Assembly: GCF_000499845.2 (NCBI RefSeq)
Contig: NC_023754.2
Location: forward strand, 23,222,611 to 23,286,610
Direction of reading: 5' to 3'
DNA: 64,000 nucleotides
Source: Phaseolus vulgaris
Lineage: Eukaryota > Streptophyta > Magnoliopsida > Fabales > Fabaceae
The translations under genes were made by a program, and so were the position numbers. The notes beneath the pieces are model-generated. The model saw nothing but the letters and a program-made list of their open reading frames with translations, had not been told where the DNA came from and searched no databases. Shown piece after piece: positions 1-12,731 of this stretch; positions within the stretch are counted from its first letter, which is position 1; each line of letters opens with the position of its first letter.

Positions 1-1148
1 TAAATCATTGTCCATGTTAACTTTGATATTATTTAAAATAATTTGTCATATAATTTTTTTAAATACTTAAAAAATATATCATAATCAAAAAAAATTATTA
101 TATTAAATCATGGTCTTATAATTAAAATATTATATAAAATACATAAAAAATATTTTACTAAAAGGGAATCGAAAAGCAGAGAAGAAGGAAAATAAGAAGA
201 CGAATACTATTGGTATTGGATTTGGCCAGAAGCTTCACCTGAGACATGGCGCAAGCATCTCCAGGTGTTGCTGGCTTTCAACAGTTGAACTTGCAAAGCA
301 TTATTTTTTTTCATAATATTTCACAAACTTTATTTTTTCATAAAATTTGACTAAAAATATCATAAAAGTATTTTTTATAATAAATATTGCTTAAACATGT
401 TTTTATATAAAAAAAATCATTTTTCAAATGATTAAATAAATTAATATTTTATGTAAAATGAGAGAAATAAATTATAATTAGACCATATAAATACCGTGGT
501 TAGACAGGATTGAATACAATTATAAAATAATATTGAAAGTTTATTTTCAACGTGGAATAGAAATTATTTCTCATCAACATTTGCAAATTTAAGATTTTTA
601 AGAAAAAATAAAAATAAAAATGATGGCAATAAAAGTAATAATATTAATAACTATTATAATAATAATAAATATAAACAGAATAATTTTTTAAATTAATTGT
701 AACAGAAGTTTGAGCTAATTAAATATGAACAATAATTAAGCACTGCGTTATTGTGTTATTCGTAAGATTGACAATTATAATTTATTTTTTTAAATTTAGG
801 AATTAACTTAGAAGCTAAAACTCAAGAATTAGGGAATTGAAATAGTCATTTTAATTAAAAAAAACTCAAAATTTATGTTTTAAAATCTAAAATTGTGTTC
901 TCATCATTTAGAACTTTAATTATACACCTAAATCAAGGAAGAAATTCAAAGATGTTACACAAAATTATAAGAGCTATTTGTAACATACATAAATAATCAT
1001 TATTTTCTTTTGATGACTGTTTCATTGGTAATTATTGTATATTATTACATGTGTATTAAATTAAAATAATTTAAAACATAAATATTGAAATATATTATAA
1101 CTGGTTCTTCACTAGACTGTGCTGTCAAGTTCCTCTGAGGAGAAAAAG
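1..1148. other. AT-rich intergenic DNA with one coding-like island
   Basis: Mostly low-complexity A/T sequence with no convincing long reading frame. The exception is about 165-300, which is clearly less AT-rich than its surroundings and contains an ATG at 246 opening a 34-codon frame that starts MAQASPGVAGFQQLNLQS and stops at 350. This may be a first exon or a gene fragment left by a transposon. I do not recognise it. Confidence 0.4.
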
Positions 1149-1514
1149 ATGAAGAGATTTTACAAACAGAGAAAAAATATTACTAAGAAGCCTTCTAAAT
1201 CAAGGAAGAAATCTAAAGTTGTTGCACAGGCTCATGGTAATTAATCAGTGACCATTGCAACAGTTGTTCACAGTAATCAATGCTGGTTCTTTTATTCTGG
1301 TTATTTAGTTGAATGCACCATTGTTAACATTAATTACTTTGGAAGTTTTTTTCCTTTTTCAGAAGATGATTACAGTGAAGAAGAGAAGATGCTAAGGGCA
1401 TTCGACATGAACATGAGATATGGACCTTGTATTGGAATCACAAGACTGCAACGTTGGGAGCGTGCAGAAAAGAAAGTGGAAAAGTTCAATCAGAATCCCT
1501 GTGGTACAAGCTAA
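1149..1514 (+). CDS. POLD4: DNA polymerase delta subunit 4 (POLD4/p12)-like, C-terminally truncated copy
   Basis: Small accessory subunit of replicative DNA polymerase delta, a nuclear complex that works with PCNA. I read two exons, 1149-1236 and 1363-1514 (GT-AG intron, phase 1), giving 79 residues. The N-terminus is MKRFYKQRKN followed by a lysine/serine-rich stretch. The conserved family core follows: acidic DDYSEEEK, then RAFDMNMRYGPCIGITRLQRWERA. Beyond WERA the reading differs from the neighbouring copy at 2531: about 71 bases are replaced by about 31, which shifts the frame. The conserved C-terminal SLW(Y/H) reading is still visible out of frame before the stop, so the conserved C-terminal block is lost. 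Family assignment is strong from the YGPC-GITRLQRW core. Whether this copy is functional is doubtful, and a decayed duplicate is likely. Confidence 0.7.
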
Positions 1515-2530
1515 GTAAACAAATAGGAACCAACTTTTTTGTTCAAACAAAAATTTGTTACAGGGTTTAGTACAATGATCTTATTTTGATCATTTTCGTT
1601 GTTTTCTGTTCATTTTGTTAGATCATCATTTGGTGTTTTCGTCAACTGTTACTCATTTTTCACTAATTAGAATAAATCATTCTAATTTAAATTTTAATCT
1701 AGTTTTTCTAATTGTCAATAAAAAATAAAATAGCACGATAAAATTACAGATACTCATTTGCTAGTATACGATATAAATAGATCGATAAATAATATTTTTA
1801 ATTTGATAAAACTAACATAACAGTATCAATTTAACATTGATAGTATATTAAATATTCATGATAAATAGAAAATGAAATAATAGTTTATATTTATGCAGTA
1901 AAGAAATAGAAAAAGTAATTTACTTTTATAAATAATAAGCATACATAAATAAAAACTAATTTTAATAATTAAAAATGATTATTCATTATATTAACTAAAT
2001 TATATGTTATTTTAAAAATAAAAAATATTTTAAAAAAACTGTTAATTATTTTTTTAATAAAATATAATTAACTATCAACTGATTTGGTAAACATTTAAAA
2101 ATTATTTATTAATAATAGAAATTATATAAAATAATTTAATTAGTAGAGTGATTAATTATTATTTTTTTAAATTAATTTCTATTTAATTGTAAATATAAAA
2201 ATATAAAAAATATATAAAGTACTAATATTATAAATTAATCATAAACTATCATATTCAACTGCTTTTTATATCATTTAAAAACAAAATCTTTATTTATACA
2301 ACGTGGCCAAGAAAATAAAAACTAAAACTGAATGTATTTACTTAAATACATGTTTTCTCTTCCTTTTTGGAACTTTGAATATAATTTTAGCGACCAACTC
2401 AATTTTGTTTGTTATAGTATATCTAGTTAGATATAATATTTCAGTTTTTATATTTTAGATTTTCCTAAGTTCGATTATAAAGTCTTTTTGGTTTCTGTGT
2501 TTTTGTTTGAGGAAGAAAAGAAGAGGAAAT
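1515..2530. other. AT-rich spacer between the two POLD4-like copies
   Basis: About 1 kb of A/T-rich sequence with many ATAAAT and TTTAAT runs. No gene, RNA gene or clear transposon end was seen. It probably holds the 3' UTR of the first copy and the promoter of the second. Confidence 0.5.
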
Positions 2531-2895
2531 ATGAAGAGAAAAAGTGTTACGAACAAGTCTTCTAAACCAAGGAAGAAATCTAAAGTTGTAGCAAAGCCTC
2601 CTGGTAATGATTATTCCTTTATTCATGTTATTCTCTTGTGTTTTTGTTGGGTTGAATGCATCTTTGTTGTTAAATGGTTTGAATATTCTCAGAAGAGGAA
2701 TACAGTGAAGAAGAGAAGACAGTGAGGGCATTCGACACGAACATGAAATATGGTCCCTGCCTAGGAATCACAAGACTACAACGTTGGGAGCGTGCACACA
2801 AACTAGGTTTGAACCCTCCAATGGAAATTAAGACTCTTCTAGAAAGTCACAAAGTTGAAGCACAAAGCCTGTGGCACAACAAGTTAACTAGATAA
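2531..2895 (+). CDS. POLD4: DNA polymerase delta subunit 4 (POLD4/p12)-like
   Basis: Second tandem copy, two exons 2531-2603 and 2693-2895 with a phase-1 GT-AG intron at the same place as in the upstream copy, giving 91 residues. It has a basic N-terminal tail (KPRKKSKVVAKPPG), acidic EEYSEEEK, the family core RAFDTNMKYGPCLGITRLQRWERAHKLGLNPP, then the C-terminal helix ending SLWHNKLTR. Relative to the upstream copy it lacks exactly five codons (Phe-Tyr-Lys-Gln-Arg) right after MKR, a clean 15-base in-frame deletion. The chosen ATG matches the start of copy 1; an in-frame ATG eight codons upstream (2507) is also possible. The complete C-terminus makes this the more likely working copy. POLD4 normally stabilises the pol delta complex and contacts PCNA. 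Confidence 0.8.
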
Positions 2896-3657
2896 ATAGT
2901 AACCGTTTTTTTTAATGAAGAAAAACTTGTTCATAGAGAGATTAGGAATATTTTTACTCTTTCCTTTTAATCATCTGGGAGATCTTTTGTTGTTGGAATC
3001 CTATGTCGATTAAAGTATTTTATTGACTAGAGTATTTCATTGTATATAAATGGTTGATTAGAGTATTTCATTGTATATAAGTGGGTACAAATTTTAATAT
3101 ATGCTTTTTCAAGATTTTTTAAGCAAATTTTTATATAAATTTATTATAATATATTAGAATTTAGTAAGAAGTTGAAACCTTATAAAATTGAATGATATAA
3201 AAAAATTATATCTCAGTGAGATTTTCAATAACAAAATTATCATATACAAATCTTATGTTATTATCTTTGAGCCGCGATTTTATCGGTAAGTGGTCAATTT
3301 TACGGTTTTATAATATTAAATTAGATTTAATACGATTTCATGTGTTTTTTTCTTTTACGGTTTTAACAAGTGATTTGCAAAACTATTTTTTAAAAGTGTT
3401 ATCAATTGAAACCTGATGTTAAAAAAAATTGAAACTGAAATCTCATTTAAATGATAGAATTACTTAAAATTTTAAGAATTTCACTTAAAATTAACAATTT
3501 TAAATCTTAGGCTACAAATCATTTGGACGGAATGTGACATTTGATGATATATCAATCCAATTTAAAGTTGCTTGAAAAAGATCACTTTTAATCTTAATTT
3601 TATTTATTTTGAAAGAGTATTAACAAAATAATTAAAACTATCAATTATCTCATTCAC

Positions 3658-3691
<34 letters not shown>

Positions 3692-4620
3692 CATATAAAA
3701 AAGTAAATTTATGCAACTTGGTTATTATATTTTGACATCTTACACAAATAGTTGGTCACAATTTGATCTAAATAGATTTTTCATGAGCTGATATTTGGGT
3801 TTAAATTGGATCAGTTTTTAAAACGATCCCATCCAATAAAAATTTGTTTTTTTTTTTTAAATTTTAGAATTGTCAAGTTTTCGGTTTATTAAGCTTTTAC
3901 TGGACTGAAACGGTTACGAGGGTAGGTTTAAATTTAAGGAAGAGTAGAAAAGAAAAGAAGAAATGTAGTTAATTAAATTAAAGAAAATAAATAAATAAAA
4001 ATATTATAGTTGATTGAATTGATGCAGTAAAATATATTTTTTATATTAATATATTAAAAAATAATTTATAAAATATATATATTTTAAATATAAATTAAAA
4101 ATAAAAATTCTATTTTATTTATTATTTCAATAATTTTGTTTTAATTATTTATCTAAAAACGAAATTTTAATAAAATATTAAGTATATAATCTGGTATAAT
4201 TTTATCCATAAAAATTATATACCTGTCTTGGCTGCAAATCTTTCCAATGTTGCAGAGAAGCTATTCTTTTCCATTTTATCTTATTTTCAACTTGTGTATC
4301 AACAAAGAAAACATTCAAAATACAAAATCCACCCAAGATATATAATAGGAAATGAAGAGATAAGAGGGCTATGCACTTGATATTGAATCAAAGACAAAAG
4401 CACTTCTTGGACGAAGATGATCACCATATGGTCACACACTGCACCTTTACACCCTATCACTTTTAAATATATTGTATAAAAAATCTAGAATACCAGCTGA
4501 TATAGCTTGTATGTGCCAGCTGATGCATGAAGCAATGAAAACAAAAGAATAAATTACTTCAGCACCTTACCACTATTTCCTTGAAAGATATTATTATATC
4601 TCTAATGGGTATTAAGTATA
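2896..4620. other. Intergenic AT-rich DNA with TA microsatellite
   Basis: No gene seen. It includes a (TA)n tract at about 3658-3684 followed by a short CA run, and otherwise plain A/T-rich DNA. The last 300 bases are expected to hold the 3' UTR of the minus-strand transporter gene ending at 4621. Confidence 0.5.
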
Positions 4621-7600
4621 TTAGTCTTTTCGCCTGGCTTTTGATTCTACCTTATCAGATATGCATGATGACCAAAAAGTTGGTACCAGAGTGCATGCAG
4701 CTTGTATCAGAAGTCCAAGTGGAAAGCCTGAAAAATCAGTTCCTGTTATCTTAATATATGATGCAAGTGCAACACCAAGGTATCCACTCACAATGAATGC
4801 CAGTGCTACTGAAGACATAAGAAAGGCCATTACAGACCCCTCACATCCTGGTGGACACATCTGTGCTATTAGGACACTGAATGGGAGAATCTTGAAGAAA
4901 AACAGAACCTCCAAGAATCCTGAGAAAATCACCACGTAGAGTGAGTCTGGCACACCCATTTGCCGATAAAAACCTCTCACAAACAAGAAATCTGAAATCA
5001 TGAAGAATGCCATCATAGCTTGAATGGCTGATATCAGTTTCCTTGGTGGGACAGATTTGAAGTATTGGTTATATATGATGCCCCATAGGAGCATGGTTGC
5101 CTGGCCAAACACCTTGGAGATACCCAATACTGATGAGTTTATTTTCAAATGCTGTGTCTGGTAAAAGAACATGGTGCCTGTAAGGGCAGGAATAATGGCA
5201 TAAGATGCTGTAAACCATGATATTGAGTATGCAATTTCAGGCTTTCTCAGAGCAACCAATAGCTGTGAAAGCTGATTTCTTATCCCAACAGATGGAGTCT
5301 TCGGAAGCCCAAGAGAACTCTCAGGAACTAAAATGGTTATGAAAAATTGGAGAGCAAGGATGAGGCCAAAATATAAGAACATGGTTTGAGGGTAGAACCG
5401 GCCAATAAAAATGCCGCCTAGAAGATTACCCAGGACTCCTCCTGCAGAGGAAGCTATCCAAACAAATGATTGGAGGTTGCCTGAGGAGGATGGTTGCGGG
5501 TGCTTGGTTGAGGAAGGACTCTGTTTTTCCATCTCTGCAACAATGGCATCATTTGCAACCTCAGCTATCGAAGCACCTAGATTACTAAGGAGGAGGTATG
5601 TGGAGATGGTGAAAATAGGCATGTTCGACGGAGAGATTGCTATGATTAGCCATGACAGTGCCTGCAAGAAAGCTGCATAAACAGATTCAGAGAAATCTTT
5701 TAGGAATTAGTTATATCTTTGGTAGAAATTAGAAATGTCATGAAACTACGAACATTAGTAACATGAACCAACTATCCCAAAAGCTTAACCTTATAGTTGA
5801 AGACAAATGAATGGTTTTATATTATATCTCTAACATGCCCTTCATACAAGATCCCTACAGACTCTAACTAAGCACGGATTATGAACAAGCTCACCTGACT
5901 TGTGCTAGAATTTAACTTTTTATCAGAAGAGAATGGGAAGAGGCAAGGAATGAACTCTGTTAGAGTCTAGACTATTTGGTCTAGAGGATCCAATACCATG
6001 TCATAAAACAACTATACTAAAAGCTTTAGTTATCAAGTGAAAACAAGAGAATGGTTTTACATCATATCTCCAACAACTGGAATGATTTTAAAATTCATAA
6101 TATATGTGATTCTGTTAAAAACTTTAGTTGATGAATTTTTCTCCATATAATTGAAGAATATCAAAATCCAAGAATCAGGCTGGTTGCGCAAAATTAAAAA
6201 ATGTCACAAAAGCTGTTCTTACAGATGAAAACTTAAATGGAGAAACTTTAATACCGATGAGGAAAATTCCTGAAAAGTCAGGCCTAGCAAAATGTCAAAC
6301 CCAGAGGTCACCTGTTCATGCTAATTGTTCCCTATATGGGGTAAGCAACCATTATCATTTACCAATTCCCTCTAGGCCTATATTTTGGCTAGAATTGGCA
6401 CATCAGGGGTTCTTGCTAATTAGGTAGAAGATGGAATAGCTTATAAGGAAAAGGACCAAGATTTTTGGATCGGACGGAAATAATCATACCATGTTGCACT
6501 TGAAATTAATATGATCCCAAAGTCCAATAGATATGGAGGGAGTAAGTTTAATTAAATCAATAAATGATGTAGTTGTAATAACTGAAGTGCATCAAAGGGA
6601 TACAGAGACACTAAGTAGCATTGAATGAAATAAACACGAGCAATAGATTCAAGTGTCAGATAAGTATTTTAAATTCACAATCCTCATCCACATATTTTGT
6701 TGTAGGATACATGTATCTGAATAAACTGACAACGACGGTCCGGTTAGCACTTATTACAGCAAAGCAAGCTTTCAAGTAAACAAAGTGGGAAAGAAGAGAG
6801 TAAAGCGCATCAATTTGAAAGTTCCAAATTCTAAGTAGCATCTGCTCTAGTACTTGGAAACTATGCCAGAATGGTTTTCCATTGGAGTAAATATCATCAA
6901 ATCCTAATATTACAAGTTCAACATTTTCCATTAAAAATTGTAAATACTTAATATATCTCTTCCATAAGATAGAGACACTTGCTTAAAGTGAAATGGTTGA
7001 TATTGCTGATTCAGACGTCTCAATTTTGAACCCTTGATGGTTAAATTACCATACACTCAACAACCACCAACAATATATAGGGAGGGGAATGTTCTTTGGC
7101 AGTGAAACCAACATACTTCTATTCCTTGGATTTTGACGGAATGCCTATTCCCTTAGTCATACTGCACATCAACAACCAACTACAATATATATGGAGGAGA
7201 ATGTTCTTCGGCACTCAGACCAATATGCTTATATTCCTTGGATTTTGAGGGAAGTCTTGCTTCCTTAGTCATATTCCGAGACAAAGCCATTTACTTCGCC
7301 TCTGTTTAGTGATCAGCACTTGGTTTTGATCTAGGAGACAAGACATCTTGTTGAATCTGAAGAGGATGGGAGGACCATTTTGAATATAGTCTATCTTTAT
7401 TATAAATTTGTCTTAGAAGGATTCCTTATCACCCTTCAGATAAAAGTTTCTTCTGTTGAAAAACAAAAAGAAATCGGTTCCTAGAGGGAATTGTGATCTT
7501 CCAAATTTCCTTCATAAGAGAGCTTACAAAATATATGTCTCTATATTCAAACAACAATAATACCAATTCATTTTACAGTTCCTATACACTGATTTTGTGT

Positions 7601-8376
7601 TAGTTTAAGAAGTCTTGTCTTCACAAAGTTTAAGTCTGAGACCCCTTTCCAGCCTTTGGCTTGATGCAAGGAAGAGTCGATAATGTTTTACCATTTAACT
7701 ACCCATCAATATAAAAAGAATTTAAGAATCCATATTCAGACTTAAGAGAATATACAAAACAAATCCCAACAAAAGCAAAAAAGTAAGATACCAAACTCTA
7801 TCTCGTTAGTCCAGAATCTCAATCCTACTCTTTCTTTATGCTTTTTCCAATTAAAGCAACTCACACCGAAGGAGCAGATTCTTCTATTCATAGTTATACA
7901 CACAAAGGATCAATTCATCCATTCATCTATTCCAAAGAAGAATAAGAAGGAACACAACACAACACAATCAATTCTCAATTCCCAACTCCCAACAGCATGA
8001 AACCAACAACTATCTATTGACGGCTGTAAAAGTGTGCAACTTGGGCTTTAACATGAACAAAAAAGAGAGAGAAAGCAGAAGGGTATAGAGAAATGAAAAG
8101 AGTGAAGACCACTTTACCTCCAAAGGCGATGTAGGGAACTCGGTGCTGGCCAGAGATGTAGACAGAGTCTGAAACGAGGCCATAGAGGGGCTTCCCAACC
8201 ATGGGAAGATTAGCTGAATTCTGAAGAATTTGAAGAGTGGAAGGGTCCACATTAAGGCCATCCTTGAGGTAGAAACTCACAACCAACCATGGAAAACACC
8301 TGAATCCTTGCACCCAGTACCCCAAACCCAGAACCTTCGTCAATTTCCCACCACCGCCACTGTCGGATGTTACCAT
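4621..8376 (-). CDS. Folate-biopterin transporter family protein (BT1/FBT, MFS fold)
   Basis: Membrane carrier of the BT1 family, whose plant and Leishmania members move folates and pterins. I read two coding exons on the minus strand, 8376-8118 and 5672-4621, joined by a 2445-base GT-AG intron in phase 1. The product is 436 residues. Exon 1 gives [14 protein letters not shown], then the family signature [22 protein letters not shown] and [20 protein letters not shown]. Exon 2 continues [11 protein letters not shown] and [18 protein letters not shown] (the [14 protein letters not shown] block is a BT1 hallmark), followed by hydrophobic segments to SKARRKD. About 11-12 membrane spans are expected. 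There is no long chloroplast transit peptide, unlike the plastid FBT1 type, and it looks closest to the short-N-terminus group that includes Arabidopsis FBT7 (from memory). The substrate cannot be read from sequence. Confidence 0.9.
7052..7275. repeat. Imperfect tandem duplication (about 112 bp x 2) in the transporter intron
   Basis: Two adjacent similar units start near 7052 and 7163. Both read, with substitutions, CAACAACCA...CAATATATA...GGAG-GAATGTTCTT-GGCA...ATTCCTTGGATTTTGA-GGAA...CCTTAGTCATA. It is a local duplication inside the intron with no sign of coding function. Confidence 0.7.
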
Positions 8377-8449
8377 TTTTATTTCACTTTCGTAACCGTT
8401 AAGGAAAGAGGCAGCAAGAGAGAGAGAGTTTAAGAACCAAATAGAGATT

Positions 8450-10523
8450 TAACTTTAGCTAAGGAATTGTTGTTGGAAAGAGGTTTCAACTTTTGAATGA
8501 AATGCATTGAGGTGCTTTTATTATGTAATGGTTTTCTGATCTGGAGTTGGAAGAGTAGCGAGACATGCATTCATCAAGTGACATTTGTTACTGTCATTCA
8601 ACCATTACGTTCTCTTAACGACTGACACGTGCTTCCACCTTTCTTGTTTCTTGCATCCTTTAACATCTCGTTTTAGTATTTTAATATTTACATCTTTATG
8701 TAATTTTCTTACCTTTTCTTTTTTCAATTTAATAATTCTCTCAGTAGATTCTCCGGAATGTTCCTGTCACTGTGTATCTCATCTGATCTGACTCCATTGT
8801 TTTTAGTTTTGTTTGTTTTTTCATTTTTGGTTTTTCCTGCTACAAGAAAAAAAAAAGGGTATGTCAGCGCATTTGTGAACGTGGCAATTCCAAGTTCTAA
8901 CAAAACATTTTATCATGAAATTAACATTTTTGTGAATGGAGTTTTAGAAAATCATGTAAAAATATTTTTTTTGTGTGTATAATAAATAAATCATATTTTA
9001 TGTGATGATGAAACAAACAGTGATGTCCAAAGTGAAAAGTTAGAGGAAAGTGTAGTTTTTTACTAATTTAGTAGACGTTACTTTCAAAATTACTAAATTA
9101 GTATAATATTTGTAGTTGTTGAAACAATTGATCTAGATTATAAATAAATTGATAACTGACATTTTGATAAAATTACGTTATATGTATTTCATAAGATAGA
9201 AATTTAAATAATTTTTAGCTTATTTAATTTATTCACGTTAATGTTTCAGAATAATCTACATATATGAAATTTATATATTTGTTTGTTATATTTTTATTAC
9301 TGATTTAATGCTAAATTAGTTTACTTTTTTTAATTAATAATTATTATTTTTATTAAAAAATAATAACTAACTTAAATTATAATAAAGAATAATTTTTTAC
9401 ATAAATATTCTTAAAATTTTATTTTATATAAAAAGTTTGTTTATAAAATATTTAAAAATATAAATTTATAATTATTAAAAATATGTAATTATCTAATATT
9501 AATATTTAATTCAATAATTTACAACTTTTAGTTTGTCAATTAATTTTATCACACCTTTTTAATTTAGTTTTTTCAACTTTAAAGCTGATAATTTATTTTT
9601 CAGCTACCTTTTCAACCAATTTTACCAATTTAATTTTATCAGACTGTTATAAATTATCTTAAATTATTTAGACATTAAGTTAAATAATTATACGTAAGAA
9701 ATGAAAGTATCTTATATTCGTAAATAAAAATAAATAAACGACACCGTATTGGTAAAAAGAACAAAAACAAAATACAGATTAATAACATATATAATATTCT
9801 CTGTAACATCTTCGTCATAGTAACCAGATGAAGTAATGATTAAACAATGCAAGAGTTCCTTTAGGTGAATGAAAATTAGTTAATAAGAAAGAACCATGAT
9901 TAAACCTTGTCATACACAAATTTCATGGTCATTCGGTGTACTAACTAAGAAAACGAAACATATATTACCTACTCTCAGACTAATCACAATGTGTAAGCCA
10001 AATGGTTAAGTCACATCACAACCACACTACTCATCATTCTTTTCATATCCTTAAAGAAGGCTAGAAGAACTAACTGCAAAAGGACATGATATTTTCAGAA
10101 CAAGGAACAACTAAACTAATTGACTGTGAAAAGAGACATAATGCTTCATAAGAGGTCCAGGCACCAGTCCAAACAGAATACTCAACTACAGGAATCTCAA
10201 TGAACTAGGAAAATTCCATGTAATAATTTTGCCAATGAACCTAGAAAAATTTCATTTGGAAGAAAATCTGTGAGCAGGGAGGACAGGCAGAGTGTTACAA
10301 ATGTCAAACCAACACTGCAGTTACAAGTGATACAGTAATGAACCAGAAATCTCAACTAACAAAAGATGATCCAAATAGATTATTCCAACAGTTGGCTGTT
10401 AATCCTTAAATCTGTTTGGGGCCTCTAGAACTTTCTTCTAAAATTCATTCACGAATAACCGTGAGATGGCAACTTAAAAACATACATTAAGGAAAATTAT
10501 GATCCCAACCAACAATCAAAATT
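8450..10523. other. Intergenic region
   Basis: Promoter side of the transporter gene (8.4-8.8 kb), then about 900 bases of very A/T-rich DNA, then about 600 bases of normal composition (9.95-10.52 kb) that is probably the 3' UTR and downstream flank of the minus-strand bL12m gene. No further gene or transposon seen. Confidence 0.45.
8626..8631. promoter_or_regulatory. G-box (CACGTG) upstream of the transporter gene
   Basis: A perfect CACGTG inside GACACGTGC lies about 250 bases upstream of the transporter start codon at 8376. This core is bound by plant bZIP and bHLH factors and resembles an ABA-response element. Function here is inferred from position only. Confidence 0.35.
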
Positions 10524-11111
10524 TTACTCCATAACTGCAACTCCTCCAGCAGCTTTTATTTTTTCTATTATGTCATTTGCCTCCTCTTTTGTGACTCCTT
10601 GTTTTAGCACAACTGGAACCTTTTCAACAAGATCTTTGGCCTCTTTCAATCCCAGGCTAGTAAATGTTCTTACCTCCTTAATCACCTTGATCTTTGCGGC
10701 AGCATCAAATTTCTCCAACTTCACATCAAAAGCTGTTTTCTCTGCCTTTTTCTCTTCGACCTTTGGTCCAGCAGCACCACCTTCTGGACCCATGTCCAAG
10801 CCATCTGTGGAAATTGGCTGCAACTTTGGAAGATTTAATCTTTCAGACAATGTAGGCATAATTTGACCACGTTCTTCTTCCGATAGTTCTCCAATTCGTT
10901 CTGCAAGCTGAATGATCTTTTCTGAGGGTGGAGGTCTGGGGCCATAAGGATCATAGAATTGAGGAATTTTGTACTTTATTGGCTTAGCCAGAGGATCTTT
11001 AGGAACAGAATTAGTCTGTAAGGCTCGAGATTGCAAGGGCCCACATATATCCCGCTGAGGGAGACGACAGATTAATCTGGAAATGGGGGTAAACCTCATC
11101 TTTTTATTCAA
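10524..11111 (-). CDS. Mitochondrial 50S ribosomal protein L12 (bL12m, L7/L12 family)
   Basis: Stalk protein of the mitochondrial ribosome large subunit, which recruits translation GTPases. The 195-residue coding sequence is uninterrupted. It begins with a basic, Ser/Arg-rich presequence ([20 protein letters not shown]) suited to mitochondrial import. The N-terminal dimerisation part follows ([19 protein letters not shown]), then an Ala/Lys/Glu hinge ([20 protein letters not shown]). The diagnostic C-terminal L7/L12 domain is [40 protein letters not shown], ending [13 protein letters not shown] 5' UTR intron is likely: an acceptor lies at about 11181-11182 and a donor at 12132-12133 on the minus strand, which places the transcript start near 12.2-12.3 kb. 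The gene is head to head with the TWINKY-type gene starting at 12732. Confidence 0.93.
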   Translation of the reverse strand: MNKKMRFTPISRLICRLPQRDICGPLQSRALQTNSVPKDPLAKPIKYKIPQFYDPYGPRPPPSEKIIQLAERIGELSEEERGQIMPTLSERLNLPKLQPISTDGLDMGPEGGAAGPKVEEKKAEKTAFDVKLEKFDAAAKIKVIKEVRTFTSLGLKEAKDLVEKVPVVLKQGVTKEEANDIIEKIKAAGGVAVME

Positions 11112-12299
11112 TCAAAATAGTGACTCATGAAACCAATATGTTGGAAAAGATGCTCTTTCAACAAACTAGGAGCACCAACCCTGTAACAATTTCACAACAT
11201 AATAAGGTACAACATAATAAGGTTGAGCTGTGAACCGCAGAACATATAACATATATGACCGCAGATACAACTTCAGCTATTCATCCAAATTCTCACCCCA
11301 GTCACTTCAAACAGAAGATATCACCATAAAAGAAGGCAGAACATACTACACATGTGAAACATCAACTTCTAACACTTCCAATTTCAAATATAGCAATGAT
11401 ATGTGAACAGCCCATGAGTCCAACCAAATAATCTAACACACCTTTGGCATCTCTCTTCCTATCAATCATATCATCTATATACCCACACTTTTCTGTCTTC
11501 TCTCTATTTATCTCTTCCCAGGGTGTCCTACCCACCATTTTCCTTTTATAAAACATCTCAAAATCAGGAAAATGAATTTGGAAGTGTTCTAAACTCGAAA
11601 CAAATATTCCAGGAGAACATCTATAAACACTCTTGTTAAAATCCAAATCCAAACATCAAATGCCCATCTCATAATTTTCTCCCCCAGATACAATATGCAT
11701 ATTTCACAATTCATACACAACAAGACAGCAACTATAATTGAATCACAACCAGCGCGCAACAAACAAAAAACTAGTAAGCAAACTGAACTTAGTAGTGACC
11801 ACTGGAATGAAACACAACAAAATTCAACATAGTATAAAAAAATTGCATTTCTTAAAAATAATTAAATTTCATATCCCTGCAATCTACGACGGAAAGCCAC
11901 ACAAAAAAAATGGAGCAAGGCCACTAATTTAGGGGATTAATTAAACCAAATCGAATTTAAAAGTACATTGATTGGAAAATTTTCATAGTGCTGAGAAAAA
12001 GTACCGAGGAGTTAATAAAAATACTGAGGGTGATTAGTGAATTGAATTTGACGGTCCTATCTATCTATCATATGAAAACATAAACTTTTCTTCAATTAAA
12101 AAGAAAAAATGAAAGAAAGAAAGCATGTGTTACCTTCTGGAAGAGGGTGATGGACTTGCAATTTTGACGTACTGTACTAGTGAGGTGAAAAAATGGTAGA
12201 GGAAGGAAGAATGAAAAATGCGGGATTAGGGATTGCGGTGCTGTGAACAAAGCAGGCTGCGCAATTGGGCTTGCAAAGTTGGGCCATGTTAAGGAAGTC

Positions 12300-12731
12300 A
12301 AGAAATTACTTTCCGCGCCTCCATTTTTCCTCCTACACCTCCAATTTGCCCTACCACAAATGTATTTTAGATTGTATAATTATATAATTTAGATGAAGTA
12401 CTTAATAATATATTTTTGACTCTTAAACATGCGTTCAAATTTTGTAATAAAAAAATATAAAGTATAACCATTTGTGTAGAAAAAAATAATAGAAGTGCGA
12501 AAAGGAATTATCTAAAATAGATTAACAATTTTGATTTTGTAATATTTTAAAAAATATATTATATTAATATTTATTTATGTTTCTGTAGAAACTTTTGTTG
12601 ATGATATAGATTTTACTGGAGGAAAAAATATCTATTATCTGTGTCTAATCTGTAGATGAACAAACACAGGGATTCCAAAACTTGCGATGAAAACACCTCA
12701 AACAAATCAAAATTAAAGTAAAAAACCAAAC
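12300..12731. promoter_or_regulatory. Putative bidirectional promoter between bL12m and the TWINKY-type gene
   Basis: About 430 bases separate the inferred 5' UTR exon of bL12m (minus) from the ATG of the primase gene (plus). The sequence is A/T-rich without an obvious shared TATA element. Both products are expected in organelles, so joint regulation is plausible but unproven. Confidence 0.4.
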
